A stretch of DNA of 64,000 nucleotides from Paramoeba atlantica (GCA_977017575.1 CDRNVI010000071.1:1-64000), one strand, 5' to 3'; positions 40,535 through 52,740 are shown, numbered from the stretch's first letter. The notes: generated from the sequence alone by a model not told the origin. Made by a program: numbers and translations.

Positions 40535-42579
40535 CAAAGAAATCTTTAACAATGTTAAGAGTTTCCCTTGTCGACGAGGTCTGGATGCAAAGAGTTTCCC
40601 TGTACAAACGGCAAATTCTACGTAGCGTACGCCACGGATTAGAACGGTTTCGCCGCAGACCTGCTTCAATTTCGGCGCTTTCTTGCCCAATCTGCGCCTC
40701 AATTTCTTCTCCGTGCTCTTTTAGCACTTCCTTGAAGTGGTCCGGTTTTCGACTCTGAAGAAATAAGTCGCGAAACCCTGAGATGCGCGGTGTTTCTGTA
40801 CCCGGTGGTGCGGTTTCTGTCCCTGTAGGTGCGTTGGTCGTTTTTGGGGTTTGGTCCTTTTTTGAGAGTCTTTTCGCTGCGTGCACCATATTTTCCGATA
40901 AGTGTTCCCATGTGATCTCTTCCTCTTTCTTCGCCATTTCCCACACTGCTTGCTGGAAGGATGCCTTCTTCTCTTCATCTCCAAGTCTTGGGCAGGGTAC
41001 CTTGCTTTGCCCCCCTGTACCTTTAGAACGCCACTTGATTTTCACATCAGCCATAACGACGCAGTGTACTGTAGGCACTGGCGCCTTGAGTACTTTGTGC
41101 CTCCTAATGCTGGAGGCAAAGCGCTCACTAACCATGATGTGGTCAAGCTGTCTCCGCACCTTGTTGTCCCCACGCCTTTTGCTACCTCCCTTGTTGCCGA
41201 TCTCTCCTTTTACATGTATGTACTCGCAGGCCTTGTCCCCATTTTCCTCACCTTCCCTGCCCCTCTTCACAATACCGTTGTTATCCGTCCCCTCTGGCTC
41301 TGATCCTTTCCTTCCCATTTCCACCTTTCCTTCTTCCCCCTTCTGCCCCAACTTCTCTGTTCCTACGTTGCGACGGTCCTTTGTCTCCGCCCCCCTGCCC
41401 GGCAACTCAAATGTCCATTTCCTCTTGCTCGGGCAGAGGGTGTGTGCTTACTTGCAGCTAATGGAGCACAAGAGGCCTTTCAGCTGAGAGACCGCTGGGG
41501 GATCCATGCTCGGATTTGTCACGAGCGTTATCGGTGCATTGAAATCCCCCATGAACAATAAAGGTCTGCGTTTCCGTTCAGCCTTGACCTCACGACACGC
41601 CTTGTCAAAGTCACCCATAAATGCCGCATGAACGGCTTCTGAGGAGTCCCTTATGGGGGCATAGGCATTGAACAAAGTGCCAGTACCCTCCTCCAGGGGA
41701 TACTCAGCTCCCATCACCCTGTTGCTCACCATCCAAACCTTCCGAAACGCATGCCGGCTCACTATGGCCATGCCATTATATGAATCGCGTGCGGCGGCCG
41801 ACTGCAAATACAGGTGAAACCTATCCCCTAGGTTTTCAACCTGCCTGTAGAGGATTCCATCCTCATGTTCTTCCTTCGAGAAATTATATTTTGCCTCCTT
41901 TAGGCACATGACAACAACCCACCTTACCTGCATGAAAGCGAGCACCTCGTTCAAACGGGTGCATCTTCGAAGAGAGAATTCATCTTCCCCCTCGAGTTTT
42001 AACGTCGTAACGTTAAGCGTTGCAAAGGTTGTGTTCTCCTTCACAGCGGAACCTTTGAGGTTCTCCGAATCTCGTTGGGCGTGTGTGCCACGCGACGCCC
42101 AGTGTGACCGAGGGCGGTGACGGGAGCTCCTTCGTTTTGCCTTTTCCGGGTTACTCACCTGCACCGCGCAGAGCACGACACCTGTATTCGGTAAGGAGGG
42201 AAAGGGGAGAGTCGTGTGCGGCCTCTCCACGTACGGAACACGAAATGTACCGGCCAAAGGTTCCTCGAGTTACCGAGGATCCCCCCTGAGTATGCCAGCC
42301 TACGCTTTTAAGATAAGACGGCCCCTCACACACGACCTCGCCCTCCCAAACAAACAGAGTCTCGCAACAGTTGTAGTGTCTCCACGCGACGCGAAGATGA
42401 GCCCCAACGCGGACAAACTTACAGAGCGCTCGCACCGCCCTCTGGCGGAGTTTAGCTGGCCCCTCTCGCTCGGGTGAACGAAAGATGACCCCCCGACTAC
42501 GCTTGGTGCGTGTAAGGGTTTCAAAAGCCTCTGTCCCCTTACACGTGCCGGAAGCATCCGCCATGTTTTTATAATTAGA
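40535..42579 (-). mobile_element. LINE 5' piece in Y4
   Basis: Endonuclease frames at 42257-41448 and 41405-40467. Confidence 0.8.
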
Positions 42580-42674
42580 TTACAAAAAACGATGGTCTTA
42601 CAAAAAACGATGGTCTTACAAAAAACGATGGTCTTACAAAAGACGATGGTCTTACAAAAAACGAGGGTCTTACA
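42580..42674 (+). repeat. 18-bp minisatellite in Y4
   Basis: Five units, the last with GAGGG. Confidence 0.85.
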
Positions 42675-43090
42675 AAAGAAGAAGAAGAAGACACGGAGGG
42701 CTCTGCAGCGCCAACCGTTAGAGTCTCAGGTCACCGACCTTCATCGTCTTGCTTCCCCCTTCCCAGACGGCACTCGACGCCTTGCGGCCCGAGCACGGCT
42801 ACCCAACCGTAGCTACCAGTACGGGCGTCCACCCCGTTGCATCGTGTAGGCTGTGTCTCAAGCCTTATTTGCGTAAGCGGCTCGCAATTTAGCGGCTGCG
42901 CTGGAGCCTGGTTCAGCTCGGCAGTTCTGGGTCGGGTACTCCAGGGGAGCGGGGTTGGGTGTGGGCCTTGAAGGCACTCCTGATCGCTTTCCCTTGTAGT
43001 GAGGCCGCCAGGTTGCGAGTTTTGTCGATAGCGGGAATCGAACCAACAACCTGCAGGTTGTAAGGCCCACCGTCTACCAACCACGCCCGC
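42675..43090 (-). mobile_element. SINE-B in Y4
   Basis: Tail ends AAGACACGG. Private change CCTTATTTGCG near 42864. Confidence 0.85.
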
Positions 43091-43247
43091 AGTTTCCTGA
43101 CCACAGAATCCCGGGCATACTATGTTTAACGGCGCCATCGGCAGACTTACCCCCAGTCGCATCATCATCGTGTAGCGAAAAAGATATGGATTGACGTAGT
43201 TATTTGTGCTTTCTAAGTGTACATTTGCCTCTTTGCTTCGATTAATA

Positions 43248-43954
43248 ATTTTCTTTTTTAGGCTCTTCGTTAAACGCGGTGGTTGTTTTCAACTTAGAAG
43301 TCACTCATGCTGCGCGCTTCGCGTTGAAAACTACCGCCGCGTTTAACGAAGAGCCTAAAAAAGAAAATTTAGCCTGGAAAACGGAAAGATTATAGCCAAA
43401 AATTGCCGAATTTCGGGTAAAAATGGGGTAATTTTCGCGTATTTTTGCTCTCAGAGCACTAAATCCGACATTTGCGCGTGGGAAATCACTCGTAGGCATG
43501 AATGAAAGCCTACCGAACGTATTGGGTAGAGAATACGACTCCAACCATACCATTCTTTCGACACAAAAATGCCCCTTTAGGTCCGAAAAATACTTTTTCA
43601 CCATTTTTAGTCAAAAGTGGGTCATTTTGAGGGGCGCACCACAGTTTGAAGAAGGGATACCTTGCGAAAACAACTGCGGAGAAAGCTAGTGTAGGTCCCA
43701 AACTATCAAAATACAATAGGGGAAACGATTTTGGAAAAATATTTTTTTTGTCATTTTTTTCGCCAAGTTGAAATTTTTTGCAAAATTTTTTTTCCGAAAA
43801 AATCCCAACTTGGCGGACCCGTTCTGCGGATACGCGGGGGGGTCACCCCCGGGTAGGGGGGTGGAAAATGCGCGCCAAGACCCCGGCTACCTTTTCTGCG
43901 GTTTTTTTTCGAAAACTAATTTTTTCGAAAAAAATTGCTCGACCATGACCCCCC
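43248..43954 (-). mobile_element. Truncated E in Y5
   Basis: Same marks as Y4. Confidence 0.8.
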
Positions 43955-45999
43955 CAAAGAAATCTTTAACAATGTTAAGAGTTTCCCTTGTCGACGAGGT
44001 CTGGATGCAAAGAGTTTCCCTGTACAAACGGCAAATTCTACGTAGCGTACGCCACGGATTAGAACGGTTTCGCCGCAGACCTGCTTCAATTTCGGCGCTT
44101 TCTTGCCCAATCTGCGCCTCAATTTCTTCTCCGTGCTCTTTTAGCACTTCCTTGAAGTGGTCCGGTTTTCGACTCTGAAGAAATAAGTCGCGAAACCCTG
44201 AGATGCGCGGTGTTTCTGTACCCGGTGGTGCGGTTTCTGTCCCTGTAGGTGCGTTGGTCGTTTTTGGGGTTTGGTCCTTTTTTGAGAGTCTTTTCGCTGC
44301 GTGCACCATATTTTCCGATAAGTGTTCCCATGTGATCTCTTCCTCTTTCTTCGCCATTTCCCACACTGCTTGCTGGAAGGATGCCTTCTTCTCTTCATCT
44401 CCAAGTCTTGGGCAGGGTACCTTGCTTTGCCCCCCTGTACCTTTAGAACGCCACTTGATTTTCACATCAGCCATAACGACGCAGTGTACTGTAGGCACTG
44501 GCGCCTTGAGTACTTTGTGCCTCCTAATGCTGGAGGCAAAGCGCTCACTAACCATGATGTGGTCAAGCTGTCTCCGCACCTTGTTGTCCCCACGCCTTTT
44601 GCTACCTCCCTTGTTGCCGATCTCTCCTTTTACATGTATGTACTCGCAGGCCTTGTCCCCATTTTCCTCACCTTCCCTGCCCCTCTTCACAATACCGTTG
44701 TTATCCGTCCCCTCTGGCTCTGATCCTTTCCTTCCCATTTCCACCTTTCCTTCTTCCCCCTTCTGCCCCAACTTCTCTGTTCCTACGTTGCGACGGTCCT
44801 TTGTCTCCGCCCCCCTGCCCGGCAACTCAAATGTCCATTTCCTCTTGCTCGGGCAGAGGGTGTGTGCTTACTTGCAGCTAATGGAGCACAAGAGGCCTTT
44901 CAGCTGAGAGACCGCTGGGGGATCCATGCTCGGATTTGTCACGAGCGTTATCGGTGCATTGAAATCCCCCATGAACAATAAAGGTCTGCGTTTCCGTTCA
45001 GCCTTGACCTCACGACACGCCTTGTCAAAGTCACCCATAAATGCCGCATGAACGGCTTCTGAGGAGTCCCTTATGGGGGCATAGGCATTGAACAAAGTGC
45101 CAGTACCCTCCTCCAGGGGATACTCAGCTCCCATCACCCTGTTGCTCACCATCCAAACCTTCCGAAACGCATGCCGGCTCACTATGGCCATGCCATTATA
45201 TGAATCGCGTGCGGCGGCCGACTGCAAATACAGGTGAAACCTATCCCCTAGGTTTTCAACCTGCCTGTAGAGGATTCCATCCTCATGTTCTTCCTTCGAG
45301 AAATTATATTTTGCCTCCTTTAGGCACATAACAACAACCCACCTTACCTGCATGAAAGCAAGCACCTCGTTCAAACGGGTGCATCTTCGAAGAGAGAATT
45401 CATCTTCCCCCTCGAGTTTTAACGTCGTAACGTTAAGCGTTGCAAAGGTTGTGTTCTCCTTCACAGCGGAACCTTTGAGGTTCTCCGAATCTCGTTGGGC
45501 GTGTGTGCCACGCGACGCCCAGTGTGACCGAGGGCGGTGACGGGAGCTCCTTCGTTTTGCCTTTTCCGGGTTACTCACCTGCACCGCGCAGAGCACGACA
45601 CCTGTATTCGGTAAGGAGGGAAAGGGGAGAGTCGTGTGCGGCCTCTCCACGTACGGAACACGAAATGTACCGGCCAAAGGTTCCTCGAGTTACCGAGGAT
45701 CCCCCCTGAGTATGCCAGCCTACGCTTTTAAGATAAGACGGCCCCTCACACACGACCTCGCCCTCCCAAACAAACAGAGTCTCGCAACAGTTGTAGTGTC
45801 TCCACGCGACGCGAAGATGAGCCCCAACGCGGACAAACTTACAGAGCGCTCGCACCGCCCTCTGGCGGAGTTTAGCTGGCCCCTCTCGCTCGGGTGAACG
45901 AAAGATGACCCCCCGACTACGCTTGGTGCGTGTAAGGGTTTCAAAAGCCTCTGTCCCCTTACACGTGCCGGAAGCATCCGCCATGTTTTTATAATTAGA
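43955..45999 (-). mobile_element. LINE 5' piece in Y5
   Basis: Endonuclease frames at 45677-44868 and 44825-43887. Confidence 0.8.
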
Positions 46000-46094
46000 T
46001 TACAAAAAACGATGGTCTTACAAAAAACGATGGTCTTACAAAAAACGATGGTCTTACAAAAGACGATGGTCTTACAAAAAACGAGGGTCTTACA
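46000..46094 (+). repeat. 18-bp minisatellite in Y5
   Basis: Five units, the last with GAGGG. Confidence 0.85.
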
Positions 46095-46510
46095 AAAGAA
46101 GAAGAAGAAGATACGGAGGGCTCTGCAGCGCCAACCGTTAGAGTCTCAGGTCACCGACCTTCATCGTCTTGCTTCCCCCTTCCCAGACGGCACTCGACGC
46201 CTTGCGGCCCGAGCACGGCTACCCAACCGTAGCTACCAGTACGGGCGTCCACCCCGTTGCATCGTGTAGGCTGTGTCTCAAGCCTTCTTTGCGTAAGCGG
46301 CTCGCAATTTAGCGGCTGCGCTGGAGCCTGGTTCAGCTCGGCAGTTCTGGGTCGGGTACTCCAGGGGAGCGGTGTTGGGTGTGGGCCTTGAAGGCACTCC
46401 TGATCGCTTTCCCTTGTAGTGAGGCCGCCAGGTTGCGAGTTTTGTCGATAGCGGGAATCGAACCAACAACCTGCAGGTTGTAAGGCCCACCGTCTACCAA
46501 CCACGCCCGC
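46095..46510 (-). mobile_element. SINE-B in Y5
   Basis: Tail ends AAGATACGG. Confidence 0.85.
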
Positions 46511-46667
46511 AGTTTCCTGACCACAGAATCCCGGGCATACTATGTTTAACGGCGCCATCGGCAGACTTACCCCCAGTCGCATCATCATCGTGTAGCGAAA
46601 AAGATATGGATTGACGTAGTTATTTGTGCTTTCTAAGTGTACATTTGCCTCTTTGCTTCGATTAATA

Positions 46668-47374
46668 ATTTTCTTTTTTAGGCTCTTCGTTAAACGCGGT
46701 GGTTGTTTTCAACTTAGAAGTCACTCATGCTGCGCGCTTCGCGTTGAAAACTACCGCCGCGTTTAACGAAGAGCCTAAAAAAGAAAATTTAGCCTGGAAA
46801 ACGGAAAGATTATAGCCAAAAATTGCCGAATTTCGGGTAAAAATGGGGTAATTTTCGCGTATTTTTGCTCTCAGAGCACTAAATCCGACATTTGCGCGTG
46901 GGAAATCACTCGTAGGCATGAATGAAAGCCTACCGAACGTATTGGGTAGAGAATACGACTCCAACCATACCATTCTTTCGACACAAAAATGCCCCTTTAG
47001 GTCCGAAAAATACTTTTTCACCATTTTTAGTCAAAAGTGGGTCATTTTGAGGGGCGCACCACAGTTTGAAGAAGGGATACCTTGCGAAAACAACTGCGGA
47101 GAAAGCTAGTGTAGGTCCCAAACTATCAAAATACAATAGGGGAAACGATTTTGGAAAAATATTTTTTTTGTCATTTTTTTCGCCAAGTTGAAATTTTTTG
47201 CAAAATTTTTTTTCCGAAAAAATCCCAACTTGGCGGACCCGTTCTGCGGATACGCGGGGGGGTCACCCCCGGGTAGGGGGGTGGAAAATGCGCGCCAAGA
47301 CCCCGGCTACCTTTTCTGCGGTTTTTTTTCGAAAACTAATTTTTTCGAAAAAAATTGCTCGACCATGACCCCCC
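46668..47374 (-). mobile_element. Truncated E in Y6
   Basis: Same marks as Y4. Confidence 0.8.
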
Positions 47375-49419
47375 CAAAGAAATCTTTAACAATGTTAAGA
47401 GTTTCCCTTGTCGACGAGGTCTGGATGCAAAGAGTTTCCCTGTACAAACGGCAAATTCTACGTAGCGTACGCCACGGATTAGAACGGTTTCGCCGCAGAC
47501 ATGCTTCAATTTCGGCGCTTTCTTGCCCAATCTGCGCCTCAATTTCTTCTCCGTGCTCTTTTAGCACTTCCTTGAAGTGGTCCGGTTTTCGACTCTGAAG
47601 AAATAAGTCGCGAAACCCTGAGATGCGCGGTGTTTCTGTACCCGGTGGTGCGGTTTCTGTCCCTGTAGATGCGTTGGTCGTTTTTGGGGTTTGGTCCTTT
47701 TTTGAGAGTCTTTTCGCTGCGTGCACCATATTTTCCGATAAGTGTTCCCATGTGATCTCTTCCTCTTTCTTCGCCATTTCCCACACTGCTTGCTGGAAGG
47801 ATGCCTTCTTCTCTTCATCTCCAAGTCTTGGGCAGGGTACCTTGCTTTGCCCCCCTGTACCTTTAGAACGCCACTTGATTTTCACATCAGCCATAACGAC
47901 GCAGTGTACTGTAGGCACTGGCGCCTTGAGTACTTTGTGCCTCCTAATGCTGGAGGCAAAGCGCTCACTAACCATGATGTGGTCAAGCTGTCTCCGCACC
48001 TTGTTGTCCCCACGCCTTTTGCTACCTCCCTTGTTGCCGATCTCTCCTTTTACATGTATGTACTCGCAGGCCTTGTCCCCATTTTCCTCACCTTCCCTGC
48101 CCCTCTTCACAATACCGTTGTTATCCGTCCCCTCTGGCTCTGATCCTTTCCTTCCCATTTCCACCTTTCCTTCTTCCCCCTTCTGCCCCAACTTCTCTGT
48201 TCCTACGTTGCGACGGTCCTTTGTCTCCGCCCCCCTGCCCGGCAACTCAAATGTCCATTTCCTCTTGCTCGGGCAGAGGGTGTGTGCTTACTTGCAGCTA
48301 ATGGAGCACAAGAGGCCTTTCAGCTGAGAGACCGCTGGGGGATCCATGCTCGGATTTGTCACGAGCGTTATCGGTGCATTGAAATCCCCCATGAACAATA
48401 AAGGTCTGCGTTTCCGTTCAGCCTTGACCTCACGACACGCCTTGTCAAAGTCACCCATAAATGCCGCATGAACGGCTTCTGAGGAGTCCCTTATGGGGGA
48501 ATAGGCATTGAACAAAGTGCCAGTACCCTCCTCCAGGGGATACTCAGCTCCCATCACCCTGTTGCTCACCATCCAAACCTTCCGAAACGCATGCCGGCTC
48601 ACTATGGCCATGCCATTATATGAATCGCGTGCGGCGGCCGACTGCAAATACAGGTGAAACCTATCCCCTAGGTTTTCAACCTGCCTGTAGAGGATTCCAT
48701 CCTCATGTTCTTCCTTCGAGAAATTATATTTTGCCTCCTTTAGGCACATGACAACAACCCACCTTACCTGCATGAAAGCGAGCACCTCGTTCAAACGGGT
48801 GCATCTTCGAAGAGAGAATTCATCTTCCCCCTCGAGTTTTAACGTCGTAACGTTAAGCGTTGCAAAGGTTGTGTTCTCCTTCACAGCGGAACCTTTGAGG
48901 TTCTCCGAATCTCGTTGGGCGTGTGTGCCACGCGACGCCCAGTGTGACCGAGGGCGGTGACGGGAGCTCCTTCGTTTTGCCTTTTCCGGGTTACTCACCT
49001 GCACCGCGCAGAGCACGACACCTGTATTCGGTAAGGAGGGAAAGGGGAGAGTCGTGTGCGGCCTCTCCACGTACGGAACACGAAATGTACCGGCCAAAGG
49101 TTCCTCGAGTTACCGAGGATCCCCCCTGAGTATGCCAGCCTACGCTTTTAAGATAAGACGGCCCCTCACACACGACCTCGCCCTCCCAAACAAACAGAGT
49201 CTCGCAACAGTTGTAGTGTCTCCACGCGACGCGAAGATGAGCCCCAACGCGGACAAACTTACAGAGCGCTCGCACCGCCCTCTGGCGGAGTTTAGCTGGC
49301 CCCTCTCGCTCGGGTGAACGAAAGATGACCCCCCGACTACGCTTGGTGCGTGTAAGGGTTTCAAAAGCCTCTGTCCCCTTACACGTGCCGGAAGCATCCG
49401 CCATGTTTTTATAATTAGA
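47375..49419 (-). mobile_element. LINE 5' piece in Y6
   Basis: Endonuclease frames at 49097-48288 and 48245-47307, with three private residue changes (EACLRR, TNASTG, NAYSPI). Confidence 0.8.
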
Positions 49420-49514
49420 TTACAAAAAACGATGGTCTTACAAAAAACGATGGTCTTACAAAAAACGATGGTCTTACAAAAGACGATGGTCTTACAAAAA
49501 ACGATGGTCTTACA
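49420..49514 (+). repeat. 18-bp minisatellite in Y6
   Basis: Five units, the last with GATGG. Confidence 0.85.
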
Positions 49515-49930
49515 AAAGAAGAAGAAGAAGACACGGAGGGCTCTGCAGCGCCAACCGTTAGAGTCTCAGGTCACCGACCTTCATCGTCTTGCTTCCCCCT
49601 TCCCAGACGGCACTCGACGCCTTGCGGCCCGAGCACGGCTACCCAACCGTAGCTACCAGTACGGGCGTCCACCCCGTTGCATCGTGTAGGCTGTGTCTCA
49701 AGCCTTCTTTGCGTAAGCGGCTCGCAATTTAGCGGCTGCGCTGGAGCCTGGTTCAGCTCGGCAGTTCTGGGTCGGGTACTCCAGGGGAGCGGGGTTGGGT
49801 GTGGGCCTTGAAGGCACTCCTGATCGCTTTCCCTTGTAGTGAGGCCGCCAGGTTGCGAGTTTTGTCGATAGCGGGAATCGAACCAACAACCTGCAGGTTG
49901 TAAGGCCCACCGTCTACCAACCACGCCCGC
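49515..49930 (-). mobile_element. SINE-B in Y6
   Basis: Tail ends AAGACACGG. Confidence 0.85.
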
Positions 49931-50087
49931 AGTTTCCTGACCACAGAATCCCGGGCATACTATGTTTAACGGCGCCATCGGCAGACTTACCCCCAGTCGC
50001 ATCATCATCGTGTAGCGAAAAAGATATGGATTGACGTAGTTATTTGTGCTTTCTAAGTGTACATTTGCCTCTTTGCTTCGATTAATA

Positions 50088-50301
50088 ATTTTCTTTTTTA
50101 GGCTCTTCGTTAAACGCGGTGGTTGTTTTCAACTTAGAAGTCACTCATGCTGCGCGCTTCGCGTTGAAAACTACCGCCGCGTTTAACGAAGAGCCTAAAA
50201 AAGAAAATTTAGCTTGGAAAACGGAAAGATCTGCGGAAAGATTCTGCGTTTTTTTTTCGAAAACTAATTTGCTCGACCGTGACCCCCCCCCCTGGACCCC
50301 T
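50088..50301 (-). mobile_element. Right-end E remnant closing the array
   Basis: Border hairpin plus GCTTGGAAAACGGAAAGATC, then an internal deletion straight to TTTCGAAAACTAATTTGCTC and the C-tract. It joins the D element within CCCCTGGACCCC. Confidence 0.75.
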
Positions 50302-50785
50302 GAGTCGTCGCCGCGGCAAAAAGACAGAAGGCTCCGCCTTCTTCCTTTTTGCCTTGCGCCCCCTCCTTCCTCTACGGCCTTGCGTGTCACACACTTCCAG
50401 GTAAATTTTGGCCTTTGTAGGTGTATTACCTGCACAGGGTGGAGAAGCATCGAATGAAATCAAAGCGTACATGGCTATATCAGGCCCCAAACTCTCAAAA
50501 AAAGGTCTAGGAGTTGATTTCGGAAAAATGTATTTTTTTGACTTTCACCCATAAATTTTCAGTTTTTCAAAATTTCAAAAATTGCTATGATCACCCTGGT
50601 AGGGAGGGGGGGGGGCATGGGGTACCCATCGGAATTGTTGAAAAACTAGTAATCTTGTAACTGAATTCGATTCACACGTCTTTGTAAACATTCTTTTCGA
50701 AAACGCACCTGAAACGAAATCGGGCCACAAATCGGGCACGAAATCGGGCCACAAATCGTTAGCGAGGGAATATTATCTCCCTCAA
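50302..50785 (-). mobile_element. D element copy 4, minus strand
   Basis: Runs from the purine/pyrimidine-rich block (CGCCGCGGCAAAAAGACAGA) through the AT-rich middle to a diverged terminus (AGCGAGGGAATATTATCTCC). The outermost part of the purine-rich side is missing. Confidence 0.75.
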
Positions 50786-50882
50786 CTAGCTAAAGGTAAA
50801 ATGCGTAGCTACAGGTACAATAAAAATTCCGAAAAATAACGAAAATAGTGCAAAAAAGAATATGGCGCCGCTTCGCGGCGCT

Positions 50883-51308
50883 CTATGCAAAAAGGCATGA
50901 TTCGTGTTTGTGGCTGATGCTCGAAATGTGATCTCGAGTTTTCAAGATAGGACGTTGTCCTTGCATACCCGCAAAAAAGGAGCACGCTTCACATATGGTA
51001 TGGTCCCCGCGCCCATGTTCGAAAACATGTTTGCGCATGCAGTCGTACATAACCGTGTACGACGAAGGGTATAAATCCCGTGATTCTGCACATTTCGTGC
51101 ACCGAAAGCCTGCAGACATGGTACCTTGCACCTCAAGGTCCATCCACATGTCGTACAGCTCCTTCTCGGTCTTGTGATTCGCACTCGAGAGATGCTCTCG
51201 AGTACGTCTTTTTTTTTTTAGTTGCATAGAGAAATCTTTGCCATAGTCGCTCTGACCGCCACCCGGTGTCCGACCAGCAGGCTTTTCTTGGTCGGATGAA
51301 CCAGCCAC
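50883..51308 (-). pseudogene. Zinc-finger module gene, last exon-like part
   Basis: Encodes KELYDMWMDLEVQG, GFRCTKCAESRDLY, CMRKHVFEHGRGDHTICEAC and SFFAGMQGQRPIL, ending HKHESCLFA and a stop. Two CxxC pairs about 40 residues apart with His between make a zinc-binding module likely. The same module recurs at 51840-52180 and, partly, at 52385-52605. The frame starts only at a GTG. The family is not recognised. A host gene family scattered by insertions is the simplest reading. Confidence 0.45.
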
Positions 51309-51309
51309 C

Positions 51310-51835
51310 TTCCAGTGGCAAGATACGTGACTCGCATCACGTACCTCAGGGGAGACACCGCATTACAGGGTAGTGCTGGACTTGCTAGGTGTGGCTCTGT
51401 CAATTACGAGAAGTCCTATTCCTACCGCTCGCCCGCTAAAACTCTACGGCCCCGGAATGTTAGTCCGGGAAGGTCCTGGCTGGAGAAATGAAGGCTTTTA
51501 CACCTCCACTCCTCCGGAGATGGGGTGGGATAAAACCATAGCTAGCACCAATGCCGTTCCATCTCCACCAGGGGGGCAAGGTTAACGCGCCCTCTAGCGT
51601 CATGTATGCCTCGGCGACGGATCTTGCCACGCCGTCTTTGCCCCGGAACGCGGTTAACGACGCCGCGAACAAGGGGGAACAGGAATAAGAGTGGAAAGCT
51701 CCCTCCTGCTAGCTCGGGGTCCTTACTTCGGAAGGCTGGGGTCGCCACGCCCCATCACCGACAACGGTCCAATTCCGGGTTCCTGACCTTATCTTCCCCT
51801 CTTGAGATGTTCAGGGTTTTGCTCGACCTGTGTTG
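51310..51835. other. Unassigned ~500-bp insertion-like stretch
   Basis: GC-richer than its surroundings, with no coding frame in line with the zinc modules on either side. It could be an unrecognised mobile element or an intron. No terminal repeat was identified. Confidence 0.3.
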
Positions 51836-51839
51836 TGGC

Positions 51840-52180
51840 ACATTTCGTGCACCGAAAGCCATTGACAATGTCACCTTCAATTTGAAGGTTTTTCCACGCG
51901 TCAAAAATCTCTTTTTCACGCTTGTGGTCCACGCACTAGCCGTGATACTGTACGCTCAATCCGGGAAGTTTTCCCATGAGCTCTTGAAAAAAGGGACAAG
52001 GTTCACAAATGGCGTGTAGTCCTTTCGAGTGTTCCATTATGTGCCGCTTCATCAGGGGAACTGTCAGTTCCACCCGAATATTCGCTTTTGCACACTCGTT
52101 GCAGGTGTATAATTCACCTTCTTCAGCAGCACAATGTTGCCATTGCTCGTAAATCTGAGCTTCGCGTTTGTGCTTCTTGC
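51840..52180 (-). pseudogene. Second copy of the zinc-finger module
   Basis: Minus strand reads EEGELYTCNECAKANIRVEL, MKRHIMEHSKGLHAICEPC, PFFQELMGKLPGLS, HKREKEIFDAWKNLQIEG and GFRCTKC. The order and spacing match 50883-51308. The stretch contains a stop between the two halves. Confidence 0.45.
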
Positions 52181-52182
52181 TA

Positions 52183-52384
52183 GGCGGAGGTGGCGGAGTG
52201 GCAAGAATTCAAAGTTTGAAGCACGTGGTGCTCAGACGGCGAGTTAAAACCCGCTCATCGCATTATTCCTGGCGGCCTCACTCTAAGAGGCTGGGCTGAG
52301 AACCGACTAGGCCCTGTACTTGGAGGGCCGTCCCGGACCCCCCTCATGGAACCAGCTCCCTTACCCGGTTCACACCTCTTGGCG
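52183..52384 (+). mobile_element. SINE-A, 3'-truncated
   Basis: The head, B box and core are present. It stops after CACACCTCTTGG and is joined to zinc-module sequence. Confidence 0.75.
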
Positions 52385-52605
52385 TCAACACCATTGCAAT
52401 GGGGATGATCGCCGCGCCCATGTTCGAAATTTGAAGGTTTTTCCACGCGTCAAAAATCTCTTTTTCACGCTTGTGGTTCACGCACTGGTCGTGATACTGT
52501 ACTTTTTCACCACGCTTGTGGTTCACGCACTGGTCGTGATACTGTACGCTCAATACGGGAAGTTTTCCCATGAGCTCTTGAAAAAAGGAACAAGGTAGTT
52601 TTACA
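52385..52605 (-). pseudogene. Third zinc-finger module piece with 40-bp internal duplication
   Basis: Contains HGRGDHPHCNG, then the EIFDAWKNLQI helix of the other modules. The segment CACGCTTGTGGTTCACGCAC to ATACTGTAC is present twice in tandem (near 52465-52550). Confidence 0.45.
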
Positions 52606-52682
52606 AAACAAGGTAGTTCTACAACCACCGCAATAATCGAGGGTAGAGCGGTAGTTTTACAACCACCGCAATACGTATTAAC
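52606..52682 (-). repeat. Isolated E short-hairpin ends
   Basis: Two partial copies of the E left-end hairpin (ACAACCACCGCAAT) in tandem, about 50 bp apart, with no E body. Confidence 0.7.
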
Positions 52683-52740
52683 ATGATTGTACATGGCTGC
52701 ACCTTGTTGATCTGTATTTCGATTCTTTTAAGAAAAAGTA

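Larger units (their letters stand above)
39885..43304. repeat. Array unit Y4 (3420 bp)
   Basis: Has the CGACACAAA form near 40141 and CCTTTTCTGC near 40470, both shared with Y5 and Y6 but not Y1-Y3. The end pattern is ACGAGGG then AAGACACGG, as in Y1. Confidence 0.92.
43305..46724. repeat. Array unit Y5 (3420 bp)
   Basis: Shares CACATAAC (near 45326) with Y1 only. The end pattern is ACGAGGG then AAGATACGG, as in Y2. Private GCGGTGTTGG near 46370. Confidence 0.92.
46725..50144. repeat. Array unit Y6 (3420 bp)
   Basis: Private changes near 47501 (CAGACATGC), 47667 (GTAGATGCG) and 48500. The end pattern is ACGATGG then AAGACACGG, as in Y3. Followed by a truncated seventh border. Confidence 0.92.

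Noticed and set aside
27661-50230. CRISPR array or phage-type repeat array
   Set aside because: The units are 1.9-3.4 kb with internal LINE and SINE sequence in a eukaryotic context, with no short repeats and spacers.
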